Source: Phormidesmis priestleyi BC1401
GTDB taxonomy: Bacteria > Cyanobacteriota > Cyanobacteriia > Leptolyngbyales > Leptolyngbyaceae
Direction of reading: 5' to 3'
Assembly: GCF_001650195.1 (NCBI RefSeq)
Contig: NZ_LXYR01000051.1
Location: 1-32,824 of the forward strand
DNA: 32,824 bases
The notes under the pieces are model-generated. The model was not told the origin of the DNA, made no database searches, and saw only the letters and a list, made by a program, of their open reading frames with translations. Made by a program: the position numbers and the translations under genes. How positions within the stretch are numbered: position 1 is the first letter of the stretch; every line of letters starts with the position of its first letter. Below are positions 16,548 to 24,674 of this stretch, in pieces.

Positions 16548-17405
16548 CTAAAGTTCATAGTGTTCATATAGCGATCGTACCTTCTGCTTAAACCGCTCTC
16601 GAACACTCTCAGGTGTCACAATCACGCAATCTTCTGCATAGCGCAACCCTTCTCGAAAGAACCAGAAGGTATTGGAAATCTTTCGCACCACGCGACGTAT
16701 AGGAGGATTGCGATCCGCTAGCCAGTTGTTGATAATGTCTTCAGTCTTTGCCTCATAAGCAAAGGCAAGTCCCTTGAGTAGATGTAGTTCGACTTCAATT
16801 TCATCCAGCATGGGGTGCCATTGCCCTCGAACTGACGTAATTGCAGCATCAGAAATGCGATCGAGCCGCAAGTTCCAGTTGTGCTGCAATTCTGGCAAAT
16901 CCTGGTTACCGTCGGTTTCTTCACACCAGCACTCTAGATATTGCCGCTTTTCGCGTAAGGTGATGCGTGCATAGCGGATGGTGAACGTCCAGGGGCGATC
17001 GGTGGCATCGCGATAGGTCAACTGAAACGGCTCTTGGCGACGAATGTATTGGTCAATCTCCGCTCTCCAGGGAACAGTCGGTGTTGCCAGTAGCGTTTCG
17101 ATTTCATTTCGTAACGGCAGCGTTAGTTCGCTGCGATCGAGGAGCAAGTTATCGATGATCTGAGCTTGATCAATTTGTCCGGTATCAGTGAGTGACCGCA
17201 TTGCCTGATGGAGTGCCAAGATACGATCGTTTGACCAATCATTGTTGCGACCGATGAGCAACTCTCGACGGGCGATCGCTTCGACTAATCGGGAGATATT
17301 GGGACGATCGCCCCACAGCATTCCCTGTTCAGCGGCAATTTGTTCTAGCTGTGCTTTGTCGCTATCTGAAATTGACAGCGTAATCGACTGACCACGACGA
17401 CCCAT
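16548..17405 (-). CDS. WYL-domain transcriptional regulator of the type I-D locus
   Basis: ATG 17405 (MGRRGQSITLSISDSDKAQL) follows GGAG at close spacing and is preferred over the upstream start at 17480, which would overlap the divergent promoter. It has 285 aa: an N-terminal ribbon-helix-helix-like DNA-binding segment (about 1-60), a helical middle, and a C-terminal WYL-type domain (about 115-200, with the EPFQLTYRDATDRPW strand) plus a WCX-like end. WYL proteins beside cyanobacterial I-D systems are known regulators: the Synechocystis plasmid homologue Sll7009 represses CRISPR RNA accumulation. Its divergence from cas3' fits control of that promoter. Sensing of a nucleic-acid ligand by WYL is family knowledge, not visible here. 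Confidence 0.8.
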   Translation of the reverse strand: MGRRGQSITLSISDSDKAQLEQIAAEQGMLWGDRPNISRLVEAIARRELLIGRNNDWSNDRILALHQAMRSLTDTGQIDQAQIIDNLLLDRSELTLPLRNEIETLLATPTVPWRAEIDQYIRRQEPFQLTYRDATDRPWTFTIRYARITLREKRQYLECWCEETDGNQDLPELQHNWNLRLDRISDAAITSVRGQWHPMLDEIEVELHLLKGLAFAYEAKTEDIINNWLADRNPPIRRVVRKISNTFWFFREGLRYAEDCVIVTPESVRERFKQKVRSLYEHYEL

Positions 17406-17416
17406 GAGAACTCCAA

Positions 17417-17494
17417 AAAGTGTACGTTCACTTTGTACTTGCCATTCTTTTATTGTGCTGCCATGATGGATATATCGCAACCAGTCACGTACAC
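17417..17494. promoter_or_regulatory. Paired inverted half-sites between the WYL gene and cas3'
   Basis: GTGTACGT (17420-17427) recurs inverted as ACGTACAC (17487-17494) with 59 bp between. Both have A-rich or T-rich outer flanks, so the shared word extends to about AA(A/G)GTGTACGT. The left site also contains AAAGTG-6-CACTTT (17417-17434). The right site ends 9 bp before the cas3' start. A WYL operator spanning both divergent promoters is inferred. Confidence 0.45.
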
Positions 17495-17503
17495 CTTAAA
17501 ACG

Positions 17504-19690
17504 ATGACGGCATACAGTATTAAGCTCAAACCTGTTTACTCCAGTCCAGCACTCGTGCTGCCTGAAAACATTCAATTGCCTCCAGGTTGGACGCTCTCCT
17601 GGCATCAAGCAGAAACCGTTAAAGCACTTCGTGATCCAAATGTCGATGTGGTGTTTAATACAGCGATGACTGGGGATGGTAAAAGTTTAGCGGCATTTTT
17701 GGAAGTCCTTCAGGGAGAGTGCAACGCGATCGCCCTTTACCCAACAAACGAGCTTGCCCGTGATCAAGAAACCCAGACTCGTCAATATATTGCAGCCTTT
17801 CAGCCACCAAATAATCCACGGGTGACACGATTGAGTGGGGCAGAGTTAGAAATTTATTCAGAGAATGAGGACATCAGTAGAGGGACAGCGATCTCCACAC
17901 GCACCAGTCAATCAGAAGTCTTACTGACAAATCCTGATATTTTTCACTTTTTGCATCGGGGAGCATACATTATTAGGGGGCAAAAAGGCGATGGTCCCGA
18001 TAAGCTCTGGGGGCGAATTGACAAAGACTTTGATCTATTCATCTTTGATGAATTTCATGTCTATGCTGCTCCTCAAGTAGCAGGCGTAATCAACACAATG
18101 CTACTCATCGGGGCGACGAATCGGAACAAGAAGTTTTTATTTCTGTCGGCAACGCCAAACGAGGAACTAATTCAACGGTTTCAGAAGGCAGGATTTTGCT
18201 GTCAACTCATTAGTCCACTTGAACAGAACAAGTATCAATTTCCTGAAACGCTAGAGCAGCAACAACACATTGCTAAAGGCTGGCGACAAGTAGCGAGAGC
18301 GATCGACATAAGTTTTATTCCTTTAGAACCTGTGGCAAAAGCTTCTGAAACTTGGCTCAAGGACAATGTTGAGTTGCTCTTTCAGCAATTTCAGCAGCAT
18401 CCAGGAAGTAAAGGCGCAATCATTCTTAATTCCATTGCCGCAGTGAAACGGTTGATCCCGTTTTTTCAATCCCTTCTGCAACCGCATGGACTGACTGTGA
18501 GTGAAAATACTGGACTTTCGGGAAAAAGTGAGCGGGAGCGATCGCTCTCTGCTGATTTAGTTCTCGGCACCAGCACGATCGATGTTGGGGTTGATTTCAA
18601 GATCAACTTTCTGATTTTTGAGTCCTCCGATGCCGGAAACTTCATCCAGCGCCTGGGACGCTTAGGACGGCATGATGGCTATGATCGCGAGGGACAGTTG
18701 ATTCAGTTTGATGGGTTCATGGCTTATGCGCTGGTGCCCAACTTTTTAGTCGAGCGATTGTTCTTGGACGATAAACCATTGTTGCTGACTGGCAGTATAT
18801 ACGATCGTCCCTTTCTCAATGCTGCTATCAATGAAAAATATCGCCAGATCAATGATTTTCGAGGTTATTACAAACGCTGGGGTGCGGTGCAATCTTTCAA
18901 GCTGTGTGTTGATTTGAACCACAAAACGATTCAACAACAGTATGCGGGCAGTCGGGAGAAGTTTCAATCTGCCTGTGAAACTGTTTTTGATACGAGTTTG
19001 AAATCGGTGGCTGGGCGAGTATTTAGATGGGCAGATGAGTGGAAGCAGTTTTCTGGACAGAAAGCGGGGAACCCGATCGCCGAAGATGCCTGTAGCTTCC
19101 GGGGGTCGAGTCCGTTGCAGTGTGGGCTTTATGACGAGACAGAGCCGCATGAAGCTGATCGCTACAAGACCTATGATTTGCCAGGAATTCTAGGTAATTT
19201 AGAAATTGAGTTATGGACAGAGGCGGCATTTATGCGATCGCTAGATGCCACTTCTAAACGCACGAAGCAACCCATTCCCAAGGGCAGATTTGCTCACTGT
19301 CTCGCCTTCATGAAGCTCAAAGCTTACCGCGAAGAGCGACTGAACTGGAAATTTCATTTTCCTGGCACGTTAGAGAGTGTGGCAAATGCGTGGAAAGTGC
19401 AAGTTCTAAAGGGCATCGAGATTTGGCAACCTGATAATCGCTGGGCTGGAGAGATTAATAAAAAGCTGCGCGATCGGGCATTAGTCAGCTATGTGCTGCC
19501 TCGTCCGATGAGCGAAGTGCGACAACGGCTACGATTGCCGATGCACTTCCAGATTTACCCGATCAGCGACAACTACAGTTTTCATGATGCAGTGGCACCC
19601 TACTCGATCGCGTTTGGGCAAAGTGCGCTGCTGTTAGACACATTGGCGTACCACTTGAAGAGCGAAGGAGGCGAAATATGGATCGCCTAG
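17504..19690 (+). CDS. cas3: Type I-D CRISPR-associated helicase Cas3' (no HD nuclease domain)
   Basis: 728 aa from ATG 17504 (MTAYSIKLKPVYSS); the frame is open further upstream, but that part lies in the divergent promoter. It has superfamily-2 helicase motifs: Walker A TAMTGDGKS (53-61), DEFH (182-185), motif III SATPN (215-219), and QRLGRLGR (382-389). No N-terminal HD nuclease is present, as expected for subtype I-D, where the HD domain sits in Cas10d. The protein unwinds target DNA after Cascade recognition. No Shine-Dalgarno sequence is obvious. The TAG stop (19688-19690) touches the first degenerate CRISPR repeat, and the rest of the cas operon resumes only 1.6 kb downstream, so cas3' has its own transcription unit or a long leader to the next genes. 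Confidence 0.92.
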   Translation: MTAYSIKLKPVYSSPALVLPENIQLPPGWTLSWHQAETVKALRDPNVDVVFNTAMTGDGKSLAAFLEVLQGECNAIALYPTNELARDQETQTRQYIAAFQPPNNPRVTRLSGAELEIYSENEDISRGTAISTRTSQSEVLLTNPDIFHFLHRGAYIIRGQKGDGPDKLWGRIDKDFDLFIFDEFHVYAAPQVAGVINTMLLIGATNRNKKFLFLSATPNEELIQRFQKAGFCCQLISPLEQNKYQFPETLEQQQHIAKGWRQVARAIDISFIPLEPVAKASETWLKDNVELLFQQFQQHPGSKGAIILNSIAAVKRLIPFFQSLLQPHGLTVSENTGLSGKSERERSLSADLVLGTSTIDVGVDFKINFLIFESSDAGNFIQRLGRLGRHDGYDREGQLIQFDGFMAYALVPNFLVERLFLDDKPLLLTGSIYDRPFLNAAINEKYRQINDFRGYYKRWGAVQSFKLCVDLNHKTIQQQYAGSREKFQSACETVFDTSLKSVAGRVFRWADEWKQFSGQKAGNPIAEDACSFRGSSPLQCGLYDETEPHEADRYKTYDLPGILGNLEIELWTEAAFMRSLDATSKRTKQPIPKGRFAHCLAFMKLKAYREERLNWKFHFPGTLESVANAWKVQVLKGIEIWQPDNRWAGEINKKLRDRALVSYVLPRPMSEVRQRLRLPMHFQIYPISDNYSFHDAVAPYSIAFGQSALLLDTLAYHLKSEGGEIWIA

Positions 19691-19797
19691 TTTCAATCCC
19701 TGAAAGGGTTTTAGGTAGGTTCTGCGGAGGGACGAAGCTTACGCCAGTAAGTACAGACGTATTTATTTCAATCCCTAAAAGGGTTTCTTGCATCTCG
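19690..19797 (-). CRISPR. Relic mini-array: two degenerate repeats in inverted orientation
   Basis: The sequence from 19690 (GTTTCAATCCCTGAAAGGG, then TTTTAGGTAGGTT) equals the reverse complement of the main-array repeat for about 32 nt with two mismatches. A second, weaker copy starts at 19765 (ATTTCAATCCCTAAAAGGG). The starts are 75 bp apart, which equals one 37-nt repeat plus a 38-nt spacer. Orientation is opposite to the main array. Both copies lose similarity in what would be the 5' half of the crRNA repeat. It could be a dead array or a source of a crRNA-like regulatory RNA. The remaining gap to 20005 holds nothing else I can name. Confidence 0.75.
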
Positions 19798-20005
19798 AAA
19801 ACATTGTTTCTAAAAGTCTCCGCTGACTCAAGGCTACCATAGCGCTATCAAGTCTCGACATATTTGACCTGTTAAATAAGTCTTACTTTAGAAATACTTG
19901 CCATTGGCTATCGCTTGCGTTAACGTCTGATCGTCAGGGTGATGGCGTAGCTAATGAGACTGCTCTATACAGAAGTAAACCTTTACTAATTTTAGGAGCG
20001 CAATC

Positions 20006-20203
20006 ATGGGAATTCCCAAAAAGACCAAGCTGGATTTCTTATCGGATGTTCTTTCTGACTACAACTGGCATTGGAACGAGGAACTAGCTATAAAAGTCGG
20101 ATGGCGTTTTGGAGCCACGATCAAAGAAGCCCGTGATAAAGGCTACCTGATCGAAACTAACCGCGTTGGACTTCAGCATCGCTATCGGTTGTTTAAAGCC
20201 TAG
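20006..20203 (+). CDS. Small winged-helix-like protein of unknown function
   Basis: 65 aa from ATG 20006 behind a good AGGAG. The sequence (KLDFLSDVLSDYNWHWNEEL, AIKVGWRFGATIKEARDKGY, ending GLQHRYRLFKA) has the look of a small winged helix: helices followed by a basic wing. It sits alone between cas3' and the toxin-antitoxin pair. It might be a regulator, or part of an insertion that also brought the toxin-antitoxin pair. I do not recognise a named family. Confidence 0.65.
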   Translation: MGIPKKTKLDFLSDVLSDYNWHWNEELAIKVGWRFGATIKEARDKGYLIETNRVGLQHRYRLFKA

Positions 20204-20261
20204 TCTCTTGAAACGCCCCCATGAGGAATCATCTAATGCCTCAGTAATGATCTCGCACAAT

Positions 20262-20397
20262 AGAGGGAAGTTCATGAATAGCTTTCGGCACTAAGTTCAG
20301 GCGTAAGCAGACTATAACCCCCTATTTCAGATAGCTGGGTACAAGCCGCGAAGACTCGAAAAACTTTAAGTCATTCAACTTCTCGTAGCTTCCCTCT
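20262..20397. other. Possible structured intergenic RNA or regulatory element
   Basis: AGAGGGAAG (20262-20270) and CTTCCCTCT (20389-20397) are perfect inverted arms enclosing 118 nt that contain further small inverted pairs (CTAT/ATAG around 20323-20335, GACT/AGTC around 20353-20372). It lies just before the antitoxin gene. A folded 5' leader is possible; no known RNA family is recognised. Confidence 0.25.
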
Positions 20398-20435
20398 TTC
20401 CTATCATCAACCGTTCCCAAGCTGGAAATTTACTT

Positions 20436-20888
20436 ATGGTTAGTTCGGTCACATCGATCGCCGATATTCAATCAGTCATTCCGCAAATCCTGGAACAAGT
20501 CTCTTATCTGAGACTGTTGGTTCTCTTTGGCTCACGGGCGAGAGGTGATCATTTTCCGTCTAGCGATTGGGATTTTGCTCTACTTTTCAATGAAGAACTC
20601 CGTCAACAATATGAACTGGGCGGCGGCTGGAACTGCTATCGATCCTGGAGCGTACTTCAGCGAATCCTCGGTTTGGGCGATGACGAGATGGATTGGGTTG
20701 ATCTAAAAAATGCTTCAGATTTGTTAGCGCATGAAATCGCACAGGATGGCGTAGTGATTTACGAAGGTGAACCTGGGCTATTTGAGCAATTTCGGCAAAA
20801 ATCTTTAATGACCCGGCAACAACTAAAAGCAATTCGTCGTGAACAGAAGGCAGAGATTGCAGCAGCGCTACAGCAGTGGGGATTATGA
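20436..20888 (+). CDS. mntA: MntA-type nucleotidyltransferase antitoxin
   Basis: 150 aa with the minimal nucleotidyltransferase signature FGSRARGDHFPSSDWDF (GSxARG at 32-37, catalytic Asp44 and Asp46). MntA antitoxins silence their HEPN partner by adding AMP to a tyrosine. The C-terminal part is Gln/Arg-rich and helical. The stop overlaps the HepT start (ATGA at 20885-20888), which is the standard arrangement for the pair. ATG 20436 is the first start with the full domain, and its ribosome-binding site is weak. The unusual feature is its place between cas3' and cas10d. Confidence 0.85.
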   Translation: MVSSVTSIADIQSVIPQILEQVSYLRLLVLFGSRARGDHFPSSDWDFALLFNEELRQQYELGGGWNCYRSWSVLQRILGLGDDEMDWVDLKNASDLLAHEIAQDGVVIYEGEPGLFEQFRQKSLMTRQQLKAIRREQKAEIAAALQQWGL

Positions 20889-21331
20889 CAGACGTTGATC
20901 TTAAAGGAATTGGTAAAAAATTGATTGGCATGAACAGGAGATTGGCTCGGCTGTTTGCCTATCATTCACTTACGTTTGAGGAATATCTTCAGGATGAAGA
21001 TCGGCAGGCAAGCATTGAGCGATATTTGGAAATTGTCATTCAGGCAGCGATTGATATCAACAAGATGCTGATCAAATATGTGGAAAATGTTGATCTGGAA
21101 AAACTAACTAATACGGAAGTATTCACACTTGCAGGTGAACTAGGTTTTATCTCTTCAGAGTTGGCGGCTCAACTTGCTTTATCAGCGGGATTTAGAAACG
21201 TACTCGCTCATGTCTACGATGATATCAATCCCGAAATCACTTACCGCGCCCTGCAACTATCAGTCGTGCAATATCCCCAATATATTCAACAAGTTCAAAC
21301 TTACCTGAATTTATTAGAAGACGATGAGTAA
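20885..21331 (+). CDS. hepT: HepT-type HEPN ribonuclease toxin
   Basis: 148 aa, all-helical HEPN (DUF86) protein. The motif RNVLAHVY at Arg104-His109-Tyr111 is the full RX4HXY signature: Arg and His form the RNase site, and the Tyr is the known AMPylation target of MntA in characterised HepT/MntA systems (Shewanella, Aphanizomenon). All catalytic residues are present, so the toxin is probably active. ATG 20885 overlaps the mntA stop. The end of the gene overlaps the cas10d start by 8 nt (21324-21331), so toxin and effector genes share one message. Confidence 0.87.
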   Translation: MTDVDLKGIGKKLIGMNRRLARLFAYHSLTFEEYLQDEDRQASIERYLEIVIQAAIDINKMLIKYVENVDLEKLTNTEVFTLAGELGFISSELAAQLALSAGFRNVLAHVYDDINPEITYRALQLSVVQYPQYIQQVQTYLNLLEDDE

Positions 21332-24300
21332 TGATTTTGATTTTCTAGAAAGCAGTTTTGGTTTTGAAGAGGAGAGCGATCGCACCTTCACTTCAACTCA
21401 ACGCGAACTCCTGACACTGAAGCTATTACGGGAAGCTATTCAATCACAAAACCCGAATGATGCCGTGATGCAGGACTTCGCGGAGTATGTGTTGCCGAAT
21501 TTGTTACGAGTCGCGATTGGGGTCACAGCGAAAGGCGGTAAGTTTTTTGATGAACTCGATCGTAAAAATGAAGCAGAGGGCAAAGCCAAGGTTCGGCGAG
21601 ATAATGCAGCAGATCAGTCACTTAACACTCATTTGTTGAATGGTTTATTTCCAGCTAACTTGATCGAACGTCGATTGGCGAACATGGATACTACGGTTAA
21701 ACGAGCCGTGCACGATCTGGAGCGACGGTTGGTCATTGCTGGCTTCATTCTGCATGATTTTGAGAAGTTTCCTGATGCGCCCGATGATTGCCGCAAGTTG
21801 CCACTGGAAGCTCATCGACACATCATTGATGAGAAAGTACAACAACTGGGACTCGATCTCTTCATTAAGTCCGACAATCCAAAGTTCTACAAAGATTACA
21901 TTGATGATTTGCTGTGCATGGCATACAACGCCCAACGACGCTGGGATACTAACTGGAACTTTTCGGAGTTTGGATTAAATCCAACCTTAAAAGATCGGGT
22001 GCTGCGAAGCCTCTCTGATTTAACCTGTTTGGCAGATTCTTTAGCGTCGATCGTCAAACATCCCTACGATGCTGAGAATACTCGCTTAAATGATTTGCTC
22101 CATAACCTGAGCGATGGGCAACTCAAATTCACTTACCACAGTATTTCTGAGAATCGGGGTGTGCTAACCAACGTAGTGAATAATGCTTTGGTGGAAGCAC
22201 ATACAAGCTTAAACACTGGTGATTGTGTCTACTATGAACCATTGCTGTATTTGCCCACAGGTGTGATTTATCTCGCTCAAAGAGACGCGCCAAAAATTGA
22301 ACGGGAAGACTTGAGTGATCGCGTTGTTACCAGCATTAAGACCCTCTGCGCGGGACAACTAAAACAGCGACAAACGGGCTTTGGGCGCGATGGTAAAGGC
22401 ATGAAATATGCCGATTACTATACTTTATTCTTTGACGATCCTGGATTGGTGCAGGTTGCTTTAGATGCCACTTTGCGAATCCTCCGAACAGGTAAGCCTT
22501 CTGTTGCCAGCAGTCGTAGCGAGAACTTAATTAAATTTCAGCAGCAGGGCGTTTTACCATCCGATTACAATTTCAAATTTGTGGATGATATTCGCATTGA
22601 TCAAATGGCTGAGTTTGGCGATGTTATCACTCGTAAAATTTGGGGTGAACGAATCGACAAAATTGAGACCGCTCGTAAGCAAAACAAAAAACTTCCTGCA
22701 CCCCCCAATTTAGAGTTGGTCTATAAGGTTGCAGAATTTTGGAATTTATCAGAATATTTACCTCAGATTCGAGAGATTCAAAGGATTAACGAATCGCTCA
22801 AGGCATTAAAGCTCAAAGGAAATACAGGCGGTGTCCCTTATGAATGGTATTACCTGGCAGCAAAGTATCTCGAACACAATCCAGGAATCGAGAACGTTCG
22901 TGAAGCTTGTGAACAAGTAGTTACTTATATTGCTACACTCATTCAACCAACCCTTAACCAATATGATTTGTCAGACGGTTGGAAAGATTTGCGAGAGTGG
23001 TGCGATCGCGTCATCATGCTTCCCGACGACACTCAAACACAATCACAGATTGAACAAGCCGATATCTTCCTCAAAGAACTGACTAACTACAGCAACGCCA
23101 AAAAATCAGGACGTGGGCGACAGCTAATTTGCTCTATTTCTCATTCGGCATATACTGTCACTGAGCAGATGGAATCAGCGGTGCTGTTTACGCCCCAGGT
23201 TTATACCAACAAACAAATGCTGGGCGGCTCTAATGCCAAACGCAATATCTCCAGCATTGCGGGGATTGAAATGATGCTGCGGCAAATTCTGATGAATCAA
23301 ACTCAGGCAGTCGGCAAACGCTTTGAAGATGGCAAGTACCGTTATCTCTACTTCTATCCGACCTATTACTTCACACCTGAAACCAATAAGTTTTTGCAAA
23401 AGGCATACAGTGGCATTGCTCAAACCCGCTTTGATACCAGCATTCGTAATCATTTTATTAGTCGAGATTTGGATGTAGATCTTAGTCGCGATCGCTATCA
23501 AACGGTTGATGCTTTTTTAATTGATGATGACCTGGAGCGTAAGAAAAACCTGGATGAAACTGACCCTGACTTCAAACGCGATCGCACCTTTAAACTTGCC
23601 TATCCCGATGACAAACCACTCACCTTTTATTTCATGGCACTGCCACCCGGAAAAGACCCAACGGACACCGAATCTTGGGTGATGCCAGCCTGGTTAGCCT
23701 TGGCTTTTCCGATGATTTTAGATGTCAAAACAGTTGTTTCCGAATCACCAATTCCACCCTTTAATGATGGTGCCGAGTTTGAAGAAAGTGTGTTTCTCGA
23801 TAGTGCGCCCCAAGCGTTTCGGGTGCTGCTGGGCAAAGATCGGTTTCGGCTCGACCATATTCTAGAAGGGTGGAAAACGGCTGATGGAACTGAGCGATCG
23901 TCACCACTAAATACTTTAACGGCTGCCTATGCCATCCATTTAGATGTAAATGCCAAGCAAGGAAAGGGAGGCTATGACGCAAATTGGGGCAGATTAACCG
24001 AACTGGCAAAAGATTTAGATACGAGTCCGCTATATATTTTTTCTTACCTTGCTAAATGGGCGAGAAAGCAATCGAGTGAGACCCCTAACCCCCAGAAAAT
24101 CAGGCTTTATGCCTACCACTTCTACCCCTGTTTTGACCCCTATGTCAAATTTGATGCCAGTCAAGAAATGCTGATCGTGAACGGAGAATCTCCTTTGAAT
24201 CATCCTCAAAAACTGACAGAGCTTTATCGCAAGTTCTATCGAGCGAAACAACGCTACAACCCCAAAGCCAATGCCGTGCTCAAGCCGATCGACGTTGCGG

Positions 24301-24656
24301 CTGAGGTGTTGCTCAAAGCCGACACCAGCATTTTTCAGGGTGAAGTTTTAGTCATGGCTGTTGCGGCTGAAATCTTCAAGCTGATGGATCGCGTTCGCAA
24401 TTCGCGGGCTGAAGGGTTTACCCAAATCAGAGATCGCGAAGCAGAACGTCAAGCGATTTTAGAGTTTGCTCGCTATTTTGTGGAGGACGTATTTGAGCAA
24501 GGATTTGCAGGCGATCGCGCTCGATTGTCCGGCAGACAACTCAATCTAATTCGCGACACTTGCGAATTGCTCTATCGCTTAGAGCAAGACAACGACAATC
24601 GCGACCTCAAAGCGAAAGGCGAAGTGATTGAAGAATCTGAAACTGAAAACAACTAA
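21324..24656 (+). CDS. cas10d: Type I-D large subunit/nuclease Cas10d (Csc3)
   Basis: 1,110 aa, the expected size for Cas10d, the large Cascade subunit of subtype I-D that also carries the nuclease normally found on Cas3. The N-terminal HD region is visible: His103 (SLNTHLLNGLF) and the HD pair His144-Asp145 in AGFILHDFEKF. No GGDD cyclase motif was seen in the rest, consistent with the degenerate palm of Cas10d. ATG 21324 lies within the last codons of hepT, with AGAAG upstream. Csc2 follows 18 bp after the stop. It pairs with cas3' upstream for target degradation. Confidence 0.93.
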   Translation: MSNDFDFLESSFGFEEESDRTFTSTQRELLTLKLLREAIQSQNPNDAVMQDFAEYVLPNLLRVAIGVTAKGGKFFDELDRKNEAEGKAKVRRDNAADQSLNTHLLNGLFPANLIERRLANMDTTVKRAVHDLERRLVIAGFILHDFEKFPDAPDDCRKLPLEAHRHIIDEKVQQLGLDLFIKSDNPKFYKDYIDDLLCMAYNAQRRWDTNWNFSEFGLNPTLKDRVLRSLSDLTCLADSLASIVKHPYDAENTRLNDLLHNLSDGQLKFTYHSISENRGVLTNVVNNALVEAHTSLNTGDCVYYEPLLYLPTGVIYLAQRDAPKIEREDLSDRVVTSIKTLCAGQLKQRQTGFGRDGKGMKYADYYTLFFDDPGLVQVALDATLRILRTGKPSVASSRSENLIKFQQQGVLPSDYNFKFVDDIRIDQMAEFGDVITRKIWGERIDKIETARKQNKKLPAPPNLELVYKVAEFWNLSEYLPQIREIQRINESLKALKLKGNTGGVPYEWYYLAAKYLEHNPGIENVREACEQVVTYIATLIQPTLNQYDLSDGWKDLREWCDRVIMLPDDTQTQSQIEQADIFLKELTNYSNAKKSGRGRQLICSISHSAYTVTEQMESAVLFTPQVYTNKQMLGGSNAKRNISSIAGIEMMLRQILMNQTQAVGKRFEDGKYRYLYFYPTYYFTPETNKFLQKAYSGIAQTRFDTSIRNHFISRDLDVDLSRDRYQTVDAFLIDDDLERKKNLDETDPDFKRDRTFKLAYPDDKPLTFYFMALPPGKDPTDTESWVMPAWLALAFPMILDVKTVVSESPIPPFNDGAEFEESVFLDSAPQAFRVLLGKDRFRLDHILEGWKTADGTERSSPLNTLTAAYAIHLDVNAKQGKGGYDANWGRLTELAKDLDTSPLYIFSYLAKWARKQSSETPNPQKIRLYAYHFYPCFDPYVKFDASQEMLIVNGESPLNHPQKLTELYRKFYRAKQRYNPKANAVLKPIDVAAEVLLKADTSIFQGEVLVMAVAAEIFKLMDRVRNSRAEGFTQIRDREAERQAILEFARYFVEDVFEQGFAGDRARLSGRQLNLIRDTCELLYRLEQDNDNRDLKAKGEVIEESETENN

Positions 24657-24674
24657 TTATTGGGAGAGTCCATC

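Noticed and set aside
17417-17440. Target of the pseudo-array spacer in the cas3' promoter
   Set aside because: Only broken matches (TACGT and TGTACTT with a gap) are visible. The seed next to the handle does not match, so it may be chance.
17406-17480. Longer WYL regulator starting at 17480
   Set aside because: ATG 17405 has a GGAG ribosome-binding site and starts exactly at the DNA-binding segment.
17420-17503. Upstream extension of cas3'
   Set aside because: The extra residues are hydrophobic and unlike Cas3', and would occupy the divergent promoter. ATG 17504 fits better.
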